Source: Helicoverpa zea
Taxonomy: Eukaryota; Arthropoda; Insecta; Lepidoptera; Noctuidae
Length of the DNA stretch: 64,000 nt
Direction: 5' to 3'
Assembly: GCF_022581195.2 (NCBI RefSeq)
Contig: NC_061452.1
Coordinates: 3,541,501-3,605,500 of the forward strand
Part shown: piece after piece, positions 20,423 to 31,842 of the stretch
How the letters are laid out: every line of letters begins with the position of its first letter
Position numbering within the stretch: position 1 is the first letter of the stretch
Notes under the pieces: model-generated
What the model was told of the DNA's origin: nothing
The model's input: the letters and a program-made list of their open reading frames with translations, nothing else
Database searches by the model: none
Program-made: the position numbers and the translations under genes

Positions 20423-21350
20423 AATTTTAGGGCCACTTCTTTTTAACATATTCATCAATGATATAAAACAATGTTTCATTAACTCACGTTTTCTAATGTA
20501 TGCAGATGACATTAAAATTTACATCTCCTGCAAGAATATAGAAGATTGCTTACTTCTGCAAAATGATCTTAATAGACTTTATATGTACTGTATTGAAAAC
20601 AAACTTTTTCTTAGTCTTCCTAAATGTCATACTATTTCATTTACTAAAAATAAAAACAAACTTAATTATAACTATTCGATAAACAACGTAAATATAAATA
20701 AAGTAGATTCAGTCCGCGACCTAGGTATATTGCTAGATTCGTGCTTACACTTTGATGTTCACATTGACAATATTATAAATAAGGCCTTTCAGATGTATGG
20801 CTTCGTCATGAGATCCTCGGGTGACTTTGAGCGATCCACTACATTTTTGTTATTGTATAAAACTTTGATACGATCTCAATTGGAATACGCTATCCAAGTA
20901 TGGAATCCATTCTACAATAAATATACAGATCGCCTTGAAATGGTGCAGAAAAAGTTTTTGCGTGCAATGACTTATAAATGCAAGCATTCAAAAGATCCCT
21001 ATGAGCAGTTATTGAAAAGATACAATATTCTGAGTCTAGAATCTAGACGATTACTTCTTGATGTCATGATGTTGCACGGCCTGTGCAATAATAAGTTTGA
21101 TTGTATGGATATTACCAATAAATTATGTTTTAAAACACCTAGAACTGTTCTCCGCCGGGGGGTGCGCGTGCCTCGACTGTTCCATACAGACATGTGTAAA
21201 ACTAATGCCGGGACACGAGTTCCTCTCCGTCGGTTAGTGGAAACCTATAATACACATTTTATGGACTTAGACATCTTTTCACTTTCCCATCAAAAATTTA
21301 AAGTAATGGCCATTGAAATCCTAGACAACTTATCTCACACTGAACAGTAG
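20423..21350 (+). pseudogene. LINE reverse transcriptase, C-terminal part after insertion
   Basis: Continues the interrupted protein in frame: LGPLLFNIFINDI, then YADD at 20499-20510 (second catalytic block), KCHTISFTKN, VRDLGILLDS, and LEYAIQVWNPFYNKY, ending at the stop 21348-21350 with no internal stop. The C-terminal layout (RDLG block, SQLEYA..VWNP block) matches that of the intact ORF2 at 10466-13375, which places both in the same superfamily. A Met at 20496 is internal and not a real start. The clean frame implies the DNA transposon arrived recently relative to LINE decay. Confidence 0.88.
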
Positions 21351-21847
21351 CGATTTTTCTTCTTCTTCTTTCTGTAAACTTAAGTAAAAGTACTGTATAG
21401 TCACACTTCTGTTCTCTTTCTTTTTTTTATACAATTTTGTTAATTCGTGGACATTGGTGTGGGTTATATGTTTACCATTTTTTTTTAAGATAATTGTATT
21501 GTACTATTATAACATGTAACTGTTTTTTGTCCCTAATAAATAAAATAAAAAATAAAATAAAACAGAACGCGCCTGCCTAAAACACCCAACCCTGATTCCC
21601 TATGTTTCCACAGAGTCAACACTACGCGGCCCACGATTAACAATAAGATATTAAATTGCAACCCACCCCCAAAGTAAACAGGAATCAATCATCGCTCCAT
21701 CATGCCCGGAAGAGGGTTAACTCTATTCAAATAGCTTGCAATCGCCGAATATTCGCCGATACGAAAATAGGACAGGCGTGTTTGATTTTGACTTGCGCAT
21801 AGTTTGCACTGTTTATGTATGTATATCTATGTGTTTAGTGTAGATTT

Positions 21848-22172
21848 ACATGAGTTAGTCGTGGTGACCTAGTGGGCAAAGAACCAACCTCTCAAATATG
21901 AGGGCGCGGGTTCGATTCCAGGTCAGGCAAGTACCAATGCAACTTTTCTAAGTTTGTATGTACTTTCTAAGTATATCTTAGACGCCAATGGCTGATAAAA
22001 AGATGAAGGAAAACATCTTGAGGAAACCTGGACTATAAAGTCTGAAATCGCCAACCCGCATTGAGCAAGCGTGGTGATTAATGCTCAATCCCTCTCCGTG
22101 TGAGAGGAGGCCTGTGCCCAGCAGTGGGACGATAAAAAGGCTGTAACAGACAGACAGACAGACATGAGTTAG
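21848..22172 (+). mobile_element. tRNA-headed SINE, tail type 1
   Basis: Element 21859-22161 with an 11-bp direct repeat ACATGAGTTAG on both sides (21848-21858, 22162-22172). The head carries pol III box-like segments (GTGACCTAGTGGG; GGTTCGATTCC). The next ~70 bp (CAATGCAACTTTTCTAAG...) is shared with the SINE at 23844-24224. The tail is different, ending GCCCAGCAGTGGGACGA and a CAGA repeat. Confidence 0.9.
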
Positions 22173-23210
22173 GTGGGGTTAGGGATCTATTAGGTTTATT
22201 TTGTTTTTGAAACATTATAGTGATCATTTCTTCAATGTATTTTTTAAACAAGCTACCCAAAAATGAGGAGGTTCTCAATCTGACGGGATCTTCTTTTCAT
22301 GTCCATAGCTGAATCATCATTGAATGCTCTTTGCTATGTTTTTAAAGCTGTATAGCAGAGGCTGTCATTTTTGTTAACTCTGTGGTAAAAATGTTACGAT
22401 AAAATGTAAGTGAATGAATCCATTACTCTGTTTCGTATTTTTGGTATGTAAAAATAGGTGGCAAACGCTCATTGGAAAAATATTTTAACGAGTGCATCTT
22501 TTTTTTTGAACTACCACACGATTTTTTAAATACCAAAAGCATTTATAACCAGTACTATTAAAGTGGTTTTCCACAGCAAGGTAACTTCAATCTCAAACAG
22601 CAGCACCCAATCTTACAGCCAAGTAATTACCCCTTGAGATTCACCTCCCAGCTCCAAGGGAACTTTATCACCAACAATTACAAACTCATTTACAGCATAA
22701 TGCATTTCCTTCTAGTTTCGAAGTAAAGTTGCTTACTTAAGCACTACATATTAAAGAATAATTGTGAGGCATGCTGTCTGTCACTATATTTTTTTATTAT
22801 TATACAAGAGTCGCGTATGTAGGTATGTAAGTATGTATGTCTGTTTGCCTGAACATGCATGAACACAAAAAAATGCTGAATTGCTGCCATGAACTCTAAA
22901 ACTGCTGAACGGTTGTTCAAGATTCATCAGAATGTTTTGTAATATACGCAGAGAAGGTAAGTTTTGTAAAGGTGTAGGTTTGTATGTTGTGACAGGTTCA
23001 CGCATAAACGGCTGAATGGATATTGACGTAGATCAAAATAAGTCTAAGTTTTATCTGGGTCCGGCAAATAGTTCCCTCATAAAGTAGACGAAACCGCTTT
23101 CAGGAGCTAGTTTTCTATAAATTTCTTAAGTGATTACAAGTCTTCAACTATCAGTTCGCATAGAATTTCTTAACTCCATAATTACTTAGCGTTGAAGTGT
23201 AAGTTCTTAT
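22173..23210. other. Unassigned DNA with a dispersed-repeat remnant
   Basis: Around 22944-23110 phrases such as ACGGCTGAATGGATATTG and TTATCTGGGTCCGGCAAAT resemble degraded LINE 3' sequence common in insects. Otherwise nothing is recognised. Confidence 0.4.
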
Positions 23211-23516
23211 CATGGAGAACAAAATTACGACCGGAGGTGCCACAACGGAAAATCTCTTAAGAGAGTTGCGCGCCATAATGCGGGTGAACAGGGGACGAGG
23301 AACGTTACTGTATTCGCTCTTATACGCCTTCTTTAGACCTGAGCATATTTGTTATACCAAAAATCGTTGATAGCTGTCTCAAAGAACCCGAACGCCTCGT
23401 TAGTTCACTCGTAACTCGTATCGTTTTGGTCATGACCACCATACGAATTTGACCTAGAAGAAGGCGCCTGACGTACCTTCATTATGGCATCTCCACTCAC
23501 CTTTCCATACTCTATG
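23211..23516 (+). mobile_element. hAT-like MITE family, copy 1
   Basis: A ~306-bp element beginning CATGGAGAACAAAAT and ending with the imperfect inverted counterpart (CATTATGGCATCTCC, then TACTCTATG). It is full length relative to copies at 39610 and 40367. The 8-bp target duplication seen in other copies is not clear here. The short ATG frame at the left end is part of the terminal repeat and is not a gene. Confidence 0.7.
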
Positions 23517-23829
23517 GTACCATCTTATGATGGTGAAGTTTGAAGGCTTATTCTAATGGGTTTATTTTGGTATATCGGGAATTTTGGGAAACACTTGCAG
23601 TTACTTAAGAGTTTGTAACTACAGTTTATTAGTAGGAGCCTGTTTTTGTCATGGAAGTTTGAGTTTGAGGAGTAAAACAATGTTCGCTCTTGGGTAGGTA
23701 TACTCCTTGAATAAGAGTAGGGTGAATCGATTATACTATAAGCAGTAGTGTACCACCATTCTAAATTCATTTTTGACTATCTGTTTTCCTGTGTCTCGTG
23801 AAAATTGTGTGTATTGGAATAAAATACGC
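23517..23829. other. Unassigned DNA
   Basis: Nothing recognised between the MITE and the SINE. Confidence 0.5.
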
Positions 23830-24238
23830 TGCTCGGGAAAAGTCCATCCTCCGAGCCTTTTCCCAATCATGTTGGAGTCGGCTTCTAGTCTAACCGGATT
23901 CAGCTGAGTACCAGTGCTTTACAAGAAGCGACTGCCTATCTGACCTCCTCAACCCAGTTACCTGGGCAACCCGATACCCCTTGGTTAGACTGGTGTCAGA
24001 CTTACTGGCTTCTGACTACCCGTAACGACTGCCAAGGATGTTCAATGACAGCCGGGACCTACAGTTTAACGTGCCATCAGAAACACAGTTCATGGTGTCT
24101 AAGATATACTTAGAAAGTACATACAAACTTAGAAAAGTTGCATTGGTACTTGCCTGACCTGGGATCGAACCCGCGCCCTCATACTAGAGAGGTTGGTCCT
24201 TTACCCACTAGGCCACCACGACTTTGCTCGGGAAAAGT
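23830..24238 (-). mobile_element. Full-length tRNA-headed SINE, tail type 2
   Basis: Element 23844-24224 on the minus strand, flanked by a perfect 14-bp direct repeat TGCTCGGGAAAAGT (23830-23843, 24225-24238). Head GTCGTGGTGGCCTAGTGGG with the B-box-like GGGTTCGATCCC. Then the same ~70 bp as the SINE at 21859, then a longer tail with AGTCTGACACCAGTCTAACC and GGCTCGGAGGATG. Fragments of this tail occur at 1974-2046 and 15101-15264. Confidence 0.92.
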
Positions 24239-25173
24239 GTAGCTTTAAAAAAATTCAAGAATTTTTCAAATGGGTTCAGTAGTTTTGGAGCCAGTTAAGG
24301 AATAAACAAACAAAAAAAATCCTCTTAATTATAATATTAGTATACGTATGTTTATATAATTATAAGTAGGTAGTAGGTACATTATATTCCATTCTCAAGA
24401 ACTTCAAAGGTTTTGATAGTCCGAGCGATGCAAGATGTGATTGGTAACGTCGTACTATTTGGCTAAATATACCAAGATTAGTACATTATCAAGTTTTACC
24501 CTGCTTTGGACTATATAATTATTTTTACAAAATAATTCAAAACCAATTAATTCATTTCCGTCAGCACATAGGTGTGTATGATGCGAACAAATTAGAACGG
24601 TAATCGTTTAAAACCGCAAGTCCCTACCGTTGTATGCACTCGACGTGTGTTGTGGTACGTTCTAAATGTGGTCGGTTTATACCAAGCGTTTCTACATGGC
24701 ATTTTGAAAATACATTAATTATTTTCATGGTAAACCATTTTGTTAATGGAATTCACGCTTCATTTAGTTTCAAGATTAATTTTGTAGTTAGAATAAATAA
24801 TTATCATGGATTTTTCTTACCACGATAAGCCTTAGTGCCTTGTCCCAATTAAGGACTTCATTTTAGTATAATAAGCAGATAAATACATTTTTTGAGAGTA
24901 TAAAAGTAATGGTTTCTTCCTGTTAAGAACGATAACTCCTAAACAATCTCTTAGAAAATAATGTGTGAAAACGAATCAGATTTTTTTAAATGTCCATTTT
25001 TAAATATCACAGTTACTAAATATTAATCAAATAGTCAATTACAAAACAAAGAAACAATAACAAACGAAGCAAATAAGTGTTCACTCAAATCAGATCTCTC
25101 GACAAACGAACGGATTAATGTACTTCCACCCGATTGGTTCTGTGAGTCGCTGTAGCTGGGTACATCTACAGAA
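24239..25173. other. Unassigned DNA
   Basis: Bases ~24270-24350 (GGGTTCAGTAGTTTTGGAGCC, then AACAAACAAA) look like a degraded LINE 3' end. The rest is AT-rich without features. Confidence 0.4.
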
Positions 25174-25253
25174 ATTAAATATCTTCTTTTCTTTAAATAA
25201 AATATTTACATAGATTAAATATCTTCTTTTCTTTAAATAAAATATTTAGACAG
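25174..25253 (+). repeat. Two-copy 40-bp tandem repeat
   Basis: Units 25174-25213 and 25214-25253 begin ATTAAATATCTTC and agree at 38 of 40 positions. This is a simple local duplication. Confidence 0.85.
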
Positions 25254-25284
25254 ATTTACTTTTATTTATTTATTTTATGAGTGG

Positions 25285-26573
25285 TACGAGGGCTGCCTTT
25301 TAAGTTGTGTCGTTTGAAATAAGTATAGATAATCCAATAGGTTATTACCGATTATTATTTTTTTAAGAATACTTAGCGATATTTAATGCACTTTTGCATG
25401 CATTCAAATCAGTTTTTAAATATTTATTCCATTCCAAAGTGGGGGTAGTCAAAACGGCCGATTTGTATACGTCAACAGCTTCTTCAGGTGTGCTGAAAGG
25501 TAGTCCACGAAGAATTTTCTTAATTTTGGTTAATGTATTAAAATCATTAGTGCTTAAGTTACAGCTGTAAGGTGGATGATCCAATATTACAACATTTTGG
25601 GAACTCAAAAACATCGGTGTTTGGCGGGCGGTGCGCGAACTTGCATTGTCATGGTGCAGTATCATTCGAAGTCTTGGATAGTTTTTTCTAAATTCGGTGA
25701 TGACTTTTGGCAAACAAACAATGGTATACGAGTCAGCGGTAACCATGTCGCGATATTTTAGTACAATAGTGGCGACACGATCACCCTTTGCCAAAAACGA
25801 GACAACCATTTTTTTTTTAAGTGCTTTGCGAGCGTACGACTTTGGTCGGTTTTGGCTCGTCTTGGAAGACCTAGACAGCTGACTGCTGCTTAGAATCCGG
25901 ATCATAAGCTTCCAGGACTTGTTATCACTAACTATATCATAGACCTGCTTTGACTCTCCTCGGTCGAATCGCTGCAGAGTTTGACGTCACCAACTTACTA
26001 GGGCTGTTTCTTGGTCGTCGCTAAGAAAATGTGGTATCCATGGAGAGATCATCTATCTTACGCCAAGTTCTTCGTGTAGGATATTTTTGACTGTGGTCCC
26101 TGAAATGCCCACGGATGCCTCTATTTCACCATATGCTACATGTCCGTCTGCGAGGATTAGCTGCCGCACAGCCTCGATATAAACTTGCATCATGGCGGTT
26201 TTTGGACGACCTTCACGAGGCTTGTCACTGAAGCTAGAGTGCCCAGGTTGAAATTCTAAATATCAGCGTTCTGCGGTCCTAAGGAATGGTGCTACATCAC
26301 TAAATACAGAATTAATCTCTTTCTAGTACTGAAGTCGCGACAATCCCCTTTTAAAGTTGTAGAAAATTATCGCACTCAAATTTTCCTTACACATTTCCAT
26401 TTTTGCAACCGACCTGTCACCTTTGAATGGACGATACAATAAAACTATTCGACCTATTTAAAAACATTCTTTTGTTTTCGAATTCTAAATTCAAAAAGAT
26501 TCAAATAGCATATATATATATTTTTAAAAATCGCGGGAGGTTACCAAACGACAGAACTTAAAAGGCAGCCTTA
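25285..26573 (-). mobile_element. Degenerate mariner transposon
   Basis: ~1.29 kb, a normal mariner length. The inverted ends share GGCTGCCTTTTAAGTT and GTCGTTTG (25291-25315; 26546-26569 inverted). TA dinucleotides flank at 25285-25286 and 26572-26573, although the outermost bases on the right are degraded. Transposase is on the minus strand and inactivated. Confidence 0.85.
25363..26400 (-). pseudogene. Mariner (D34D) transposase, dead
   Basis: The reading starts near 26400 (MEMCKEN, then FYNFKRGLS) with in-frame stops soon after, then more breaks. The last 180 codons (25363-25905) plus ~25 upstream codons are open. The first catalytic block, usually GDESW, reads SDNKSW, so its Asp is Asn. 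The second (LHHDNAS) and third (HPPYS..NLSTND) are kept, with 34 residues between the two Asp: the mariner D,D34D spacing. The helix-turn-helix half is broken by stops. Loss of the first Asp plus stops means no activity. Intact length would be ~345 residues, as in the family. Confidence 0.88.
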
Positions 26574-26672
26574 CGTAACTTCACAGCTTACAGTGCCTAC
26601 ATATACCTTACATAGAAGTGTTAAGTCGAACATTACGCCAATTACGAAGTACACAGAATAGTATTATTTATA

Positions 26673-26908
26673 ACTAGCTTTTGCCCGCGACTTCGTTCGC
26701 GTGGAATAGTGACTTCCGGCAGATTTTTGGTTTTACCCACATAGTTCCCAATCTCGCGGGATTTTTGAGAAGTTCCCGCTCCCGCAGGATTTTTGGGATT
26801 AAAACTATCCTATGTCCTTTCTCGAGTTCCAAACTATGTCTGTACCAAATTTCATCCAAATCGGTTCAGTAGTTTAGGCGTGACAATATTAGCGTGATAA
26901 TATTAGTC
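26673..26908 (+). repeat. Dispersed insect repeat (LINE 3'-like)
   Basis: Contains GCTTTTGCCCGCGACTTCG, two GCGGGATTTTTG blocks, and CCAAATTTCATCCAAATCGG, a combination very common in lepidopteran LINE-derived dispersed repeats. The ends and parent element are not resolved. Confidence 0.6.
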
Positions 26909-27052
26909 CGGATTAGCCTCAATATTTAGGCGATAGCAGCTGAATAACAGCTGCACGTATCCATCGGTCATAAGATGATGTCATGTTTGCTCTTATTCAT
27001 TTTCTAATTTCATTTGCTCTTAAGACATGTATAAGCCTAGATATAGAATATA

Positions 27053-27193
27053 TGCGGGATTGTTCGAAAGAGTACATAAAGAGTACGTAAAGAGCTTAAG
27101 AAGTTTTAGTCAGAAGTTGTAGTAAGAGTCTGACCCTCCCTCACGCTGCTAATCCACAGCGGAAGAAGTCATTTGATGATTTCCCATAAAAAA
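27053..27193 (+). mobile_element. Short poly-A retroposon (copy B, degraded)
   Basis: Same order as copy A: GCGGGATTGTTCGAAAGAG, TTTTAGTCAG, AGAGTCTGACCCTCCCTCA, CATTTGATGATT, then an A-run. Internal deletions and changes make it older, and no clear target duplication is seen. Confidence 0.7.
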
Positions 27194-28212
27194 ATGTATA
27201 TTGTAAGTAGATATAGGTACGTTTTGGTAATGATTGTTCTTCAAATTCTCCGTCCATTAACAAAAAAATAGCTAGCAGCCTTAGTACCGAAAATGCTTCT
27301 GAATAGAAATTAAAATCGGTTTGTATGAACAAAAAAAGCAACAAATAAATGCTATGTGGGACCGGTCAGCGTGATGAGGCGATGCTTAAGCGCTTTAAGC
27401 GATTTAAGCCAAAGGATTTTACGGCCGACAGATTTCAGATATCCACGCCTGCGGACAAGCTGACGGGGTCAATTACGCGTGGATATGGACGATAGAAATT
27501 GGTATGGACATCGTGTGTCTAACCATATTTATATCAATATACCTACTAGTGTTTTTATAAGTATAGCAATATTACAAAAAAGGAAAACACTGTTATATGC
27601 GTTTTAACACATAGAGTGTCTAAATACATAGTAAGTGTAGTAAAAGCGACTATGTTTTAAATACTTATCCGTAGACAACATCTATGGGCATTTAGTAAAT
27701 TGAAACACCTACATAGGTAATTTTCATTCAGCACTTATCTCTTCATTCTACCCCTAAGGATCATGTGTTTTAATACCAGGTACGTATGGCAAAGTGGCAG
27801 CAACCTCTTCTATTTAAAAAATAAGAGACATTACTCTTTTCCAAACTTGAATCATCATCCTCCTGTCCTTATCCCAATTTTATAATATGTCTTCAGCGCA
27901 GCCTATTATCTCCTTCCATACATTTCTATCTGCTGTTTTCCACAAGTAAGATTGGTGCTTCTAAATTGAATAGCAATAGCAATACCATACGTAGTAGCAC
28001 CCCTGTCGTCGCCTGCGGACAACGCGGACTGTTAGTCCGAAATTGCGAAACCGCGTGCGGCGGTCAGCGCCACGCTGGGGCGCCAATATTGGCACCAATG
28101 TATGCAGGGTTTAAGTAGCTTTGTAGTTGTACGTGAATCGTAGGTGTTCTTGGTTGGTTTTGTTGTATAAAAATGTATTTAGGCAGAAATCTAAACTACT
28201 ATTAATGAAGAG
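27194..28212. other. Unassigned DNA with two GC-rich patches
   Basis: Patches at ~27358-27490 and ~27998-28110 are clearly richer in G+C and CpG than the surroundings, without repeats or long frames. They could be old GC-rich transposon debris or conserved regulatory DNA. An RTE-type end lies between them (27851-27940). Confidence 0.35.
27851..27940 (-). mobile_element. RTE-type LINE 3' end fragment
   Basis: Minus strand: codons reading TADRNVWKEIIGCA, as at the C-terminus of RTE-clade proteins, then AAATTGGGATAAGGACAGG and a GATGATGAT tail. It is a short, 5'-truncated fragment. Confidence 0.6.
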
Positions 28213-28376
28213 GGATTTTTATTTGTTTGTTTGTGCCCTTAAGGTCCCGAAACTTCTGAACCGATTTGAAAAATTATTTCACCATCAGAAAGCTACATTA
28301 TCCGTAAATAACATAGGTTATATTTTAACCCTGTACGGGCAGTAGTTCCCGCGGGACGCGGGTGAACGCCTAGTGT
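28213..28376 (+). repeat. Dispersed insect repeat
   Basis: Phrases AAACTTCTGAACCGATTTG, CAGAAAGCTACATTATCC and CGCGGGACGCGGGTGAA are typical of LINE-derived dispersed repeats of moths. The boundaries are approximate. Confidence 0.5.
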
Positions 28377-31300
28377 TTTATAAAAATATGAGTAGAAAAA
28401 AATGTACCCATTGTAAGCTAATGCTGTCTTCGGTATGAACATGTATTGTAATTTATTTAGAAGCTAGCAAGATCCCTACCGCTATTTTCGGAAACGATTG
28501 AGTTTTATTTATTTGCACTAATAATTTCAACAACACAAAATCTTTCCAAATCGATATTTCAACGACAAAAAATCTGTCATCCCGGCATAAAAACAACCCC
28601 GAACCCCAGTTGATGGCGTTTATACGTTGTAACACGAGCTAAGTGAATCAAACTGTCATTCTAGCCGCGATACTCACAGCTTGAGAAAGATTAGCGAGGA
28701 TAAGACGTGACGATGATGCCTTGTTTTGCAGTTGAAGTAGTTTGGACAAGTTGTAACGTCATAAGTTAAGTTTTGCGTGGGTTATAAAATACCCAATATA
28801 CTTGCAATCAGTTGATTTGCTTCTTATAGGTAGAATTTTGACACTCCATAATGATACCTATACGTAACGTCAAGTCCTTGTTGTGGACTAATCCGCAGAT
28901 AGATAATTTGGGACGACCGTTTGTCAGAACTTTTAAATAGCTCGTACCTACATAATTATAATTCTAAATGTTCCATAACACATAACAATTCCAGTCAGTA
29001 CATTCATAATTTTCATTTAATTTTGAAATCTTCTTATTTCTAACCGGAATGTCCATGTTTGTCCTTTCGCAAATATCCAACCTGTGCTTACTTTTTGCTT
29101 AATATCATCCCTTGCAAGAGGGTGCAACTCCCTTCCTTTACAAAATCACTTTCTCTGTGAATGTACACCTTTAATTTTATTTTTTATGTTCTAAAGATTT
29201 TCTTTGTGAAAGTAATCTCATTATATTGCAATTTATTGCAGTATTGTTCCTCGTGTATTTTAGGAAATTACTTTTCTTTACCTAAGCGAGTTTATAAATA
29301 AATCTGTTAGTACACTTTGGTTTATCTATTATCATCATATCTGCATTTATTGTGTTCCAAGTTTTCACATGTAATCCGAAAAATAAATAAAACTATAACT
29401 TATAAATAAAAATAATAACAGTTGACACGACCTTAACTATTGTAATCTATAAACGCAATACTACCCCCCATTCAAGTCCTGGCAGGTAATATTAAAGCAC
29501 CTTATATAACATTGTGATAAAATAATTTTTGAGGTGTGCGTAATGGATTTTTTCATTTTTTGATTTCGTTTTATTAACATAAAATCTTATAAAACTATTA
29601 ATCGAAAAGAAAACCATCTCAGAAACTGTATCAGTAAAAATATTTTTCTTTCTCAACTGATCTCTATGTATTCTTAGCGCTTTTATGCCTCATAAATATT
29701 AAAACTAAATCCCAAAAGCCTTAAGTATTCTATCCTTATGTTTGCCTATCGTAACAACTATATGAGTTGTGGAATAAATCAACGGAAACTTGAGTTATTA
29801 TATGTATCAGCAAACTATGCTATCAATCATAAAATGACTTTTATAACTAGTTAGAGTTTTGCAAAATTGAATTTTGAATTCTATAGGTACCTAAGTATAA
29901 CGAACTTAGAACGTATATTTTTTATACATGTAATAGAGAAATACATCATAAGCAGAAGGATCGCCTGACTATCGCAACTTCCCGTATCCGGATAAAATAC
30001 TGCCTATGCCATTCGGTGATAGTGTAATTTCCCGACATTGAATGAATGTTTGAAATCGATTTTATATATTGATTTTATAGTTTTGCAGTCACCAATTTTA
30101 GTGGGTACCAATATTTTTTTTGTTTTAAATAATATTAGTAGATATAGATTATCTCCAATGCAGTACATCCAAAACAGAGGAGTATTGGAAACACAGAGCA
30201 TATTACAAAGTTATAAAAGTAAAGAACATCAAGACATTAAACTTTCTTATACCTCCAATATTATTCATTTCATTCTTAAATAAAAAGATTTCCCATCCAA
30301 AATACCATTTCCCTGCATCTTCTCGAGATTTCCTCGCAATTTTCTGGAATCGTAAATAGGACATGCATACATAAACATAGTCGTCCACTGGGCAGTGATT
30401 GATGACGCGTCTCTGAGAGTGATGCAGTGTGCTGCTGACCTTACGCCGAGAATCTTCCATCACGACATTAGCTTATTGGTGAATCTAATAATAACATGGT
30501 ATGTTTCAATATTAGTCATAATTTATGTAACTAGTTGTTTTCTCGTGGTTTCACTCGCATCCCATAGAAACGACTTCCCTTACCCGAATTTTAACTTACC
30601 CTATGTTATTCGGTGATAGTCTAGTTTCCTAAACGTAAAAGAATTTTTCAACACAGTGAAAGATTTTTTAGGAACATTCTTGGTTTACACAAACAAATAA
30701 ACATTCCTCTGTATTATATTAGTCCATGGATCTGAATTTATCTTTTAGATATATTTTGGAGCCTTTCCCGCACAAAGGCTTTTTAAAGACAAGTTGAGCG
30801 TTAAAGTTACTTTCCAGATGACATAATTGATGCACCTAAATGTATCATTAATGTATCATTGATAGTGTAGACTTGTTTGTGATACAAGTTACAAAACGCC
30901 CAAATAACTATGCGTTCATAAAATAAATCAAACATAACAGCCGATAAAGATGCCCCAAAAAACTTGCGTGAAAAATTCCGTCCATAATTTATGTCCATAT
31001 AAAAAATATTTACCTACTTAATTAATTCAACAAACACAGTCTGTCATCTCTTACCTTAATGAAGTAAAAAAATTACAATGCGTGTCCGAAACTGTATACT
31101 TTATCGTTAATGAGGTTACCCTTACATATCCACCCTATGATAATGATGTGGTATATGTACTTAAATACCTGGAATTTCACCGTGTAACCCCATTCCCCAT
31201 TTTATTTTTGTAATAAAAGAAAAAATGTGCTGTTATTTGTGGACTTGATTTTGAAAATAGAATGACTTTTTGCCACGGTTCGGAGAAAGAAAGATACCGG

Positions 31301-31470
31301 AGATGTCATACGGAAGTTAAGTAGCTCAGGAGCGTTCTTGTAGGTCAAGTAACGTAAGATAAACTCGACCAGTTACTAGAAATCAAAACAATCCAATCAA
31401 TCTGTCAAAATTGGTTTTGTTTGATTACTGATTTTGTTTTCAAAATAATAATTTCTGTAGAAAGCGTGTA
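28377..31470. other. Unassigned AT-rich DNA
   Basis: No gene recognised. Two short related stretches, ~29970-30045 and ~30535-30645, share ATTCGGTGATAGTSTA and look like remnants of one dispersed repeat. Otherwise featureless. Confidence 0.45.
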
Positions 31471-31580
31471 AAGCCGAAGCTACTAACGTTCCTCGTCCCT
31501 GAATACCCGGTTTTTGGCTTGTTGCCTTATTAGAAGAGGAGATTTTTGCGTTATATCATCTCCACAAGACATTTTGTTCT
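31471..31580 (-). mobile_element. hAT-like MITE family, diverged end fragment
   Basis: On the minus strand it follows the left ~110 bp of the family (AGAACAAAATG, then GAGGAACGTTAGTAGC) with many changes. The other end is missing. Confidence 0.55.
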
Positions 31581-31645
31581 AAATGCTACAGGTACCTAAT
31601 AATGAGATTAAGTACACCGCATCGTCGAATAAAAAACTTTTTACA

Positions 31646-31842
31646 AAAAAATAAAACCGACTCCCAAAAACACTGAAAAGCTAAAAAAAACTATTCTTAG
31701 GTGCATCGGCCTAGAAGTCAGTGTCTAATGGATGTACCTGAGTTTATACGCCACCAACTTCTAGGCCGATGCACCTAAGAATAGTTTTTTTAGATCCCGA
31801 CGAATTGAGAACCTCCTCCTTTTTGGGAAGTCGGTTAAAAAA
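31646..31842. repeat. Fold-back repeat with perfect 35-bp stem
   Basis: Arms 31684-31718 and 31757-31791 are exact reverse complements (CTATTCTTAGGTGCATCGGC core) around a 38-base loop. The outer flanks carry AAAACCGACTCCCAAA at the left and the inverted GGGAAGTCGGTT at the right, a motif also seen near 36033-36065 and 56107-56140. It is probably a small fold-back transposon. Confidence 0.75.

Larger units (their letters stand above)
17504..21567 (+). mobile_element. 5'-truncated jockey-superfamily LINE, split by an insertion
   Basis: The outer layer of a nest. Coding parts 17513-17789 and 20423-21350 become one continuous reverse transcriptase frame when 17790-20426 is removed. A ~215-bp 3' UTR ends in a TAAAATAAAA-type tail. 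It is a different family from the LINE at 10255-14990, though from the same superfamily. The 5' breakpoint is close to the adjacent MITE. No target duplication for the LINE itself could be identified. Confidence 0.9.

Noticed and set aside
21848..22172. tRNA gene at the SINE head
   Set aside because: It has box-like motifs but no foldable cloverleaf, and the unit has a SINE body, tail and 11-bp target duplication.
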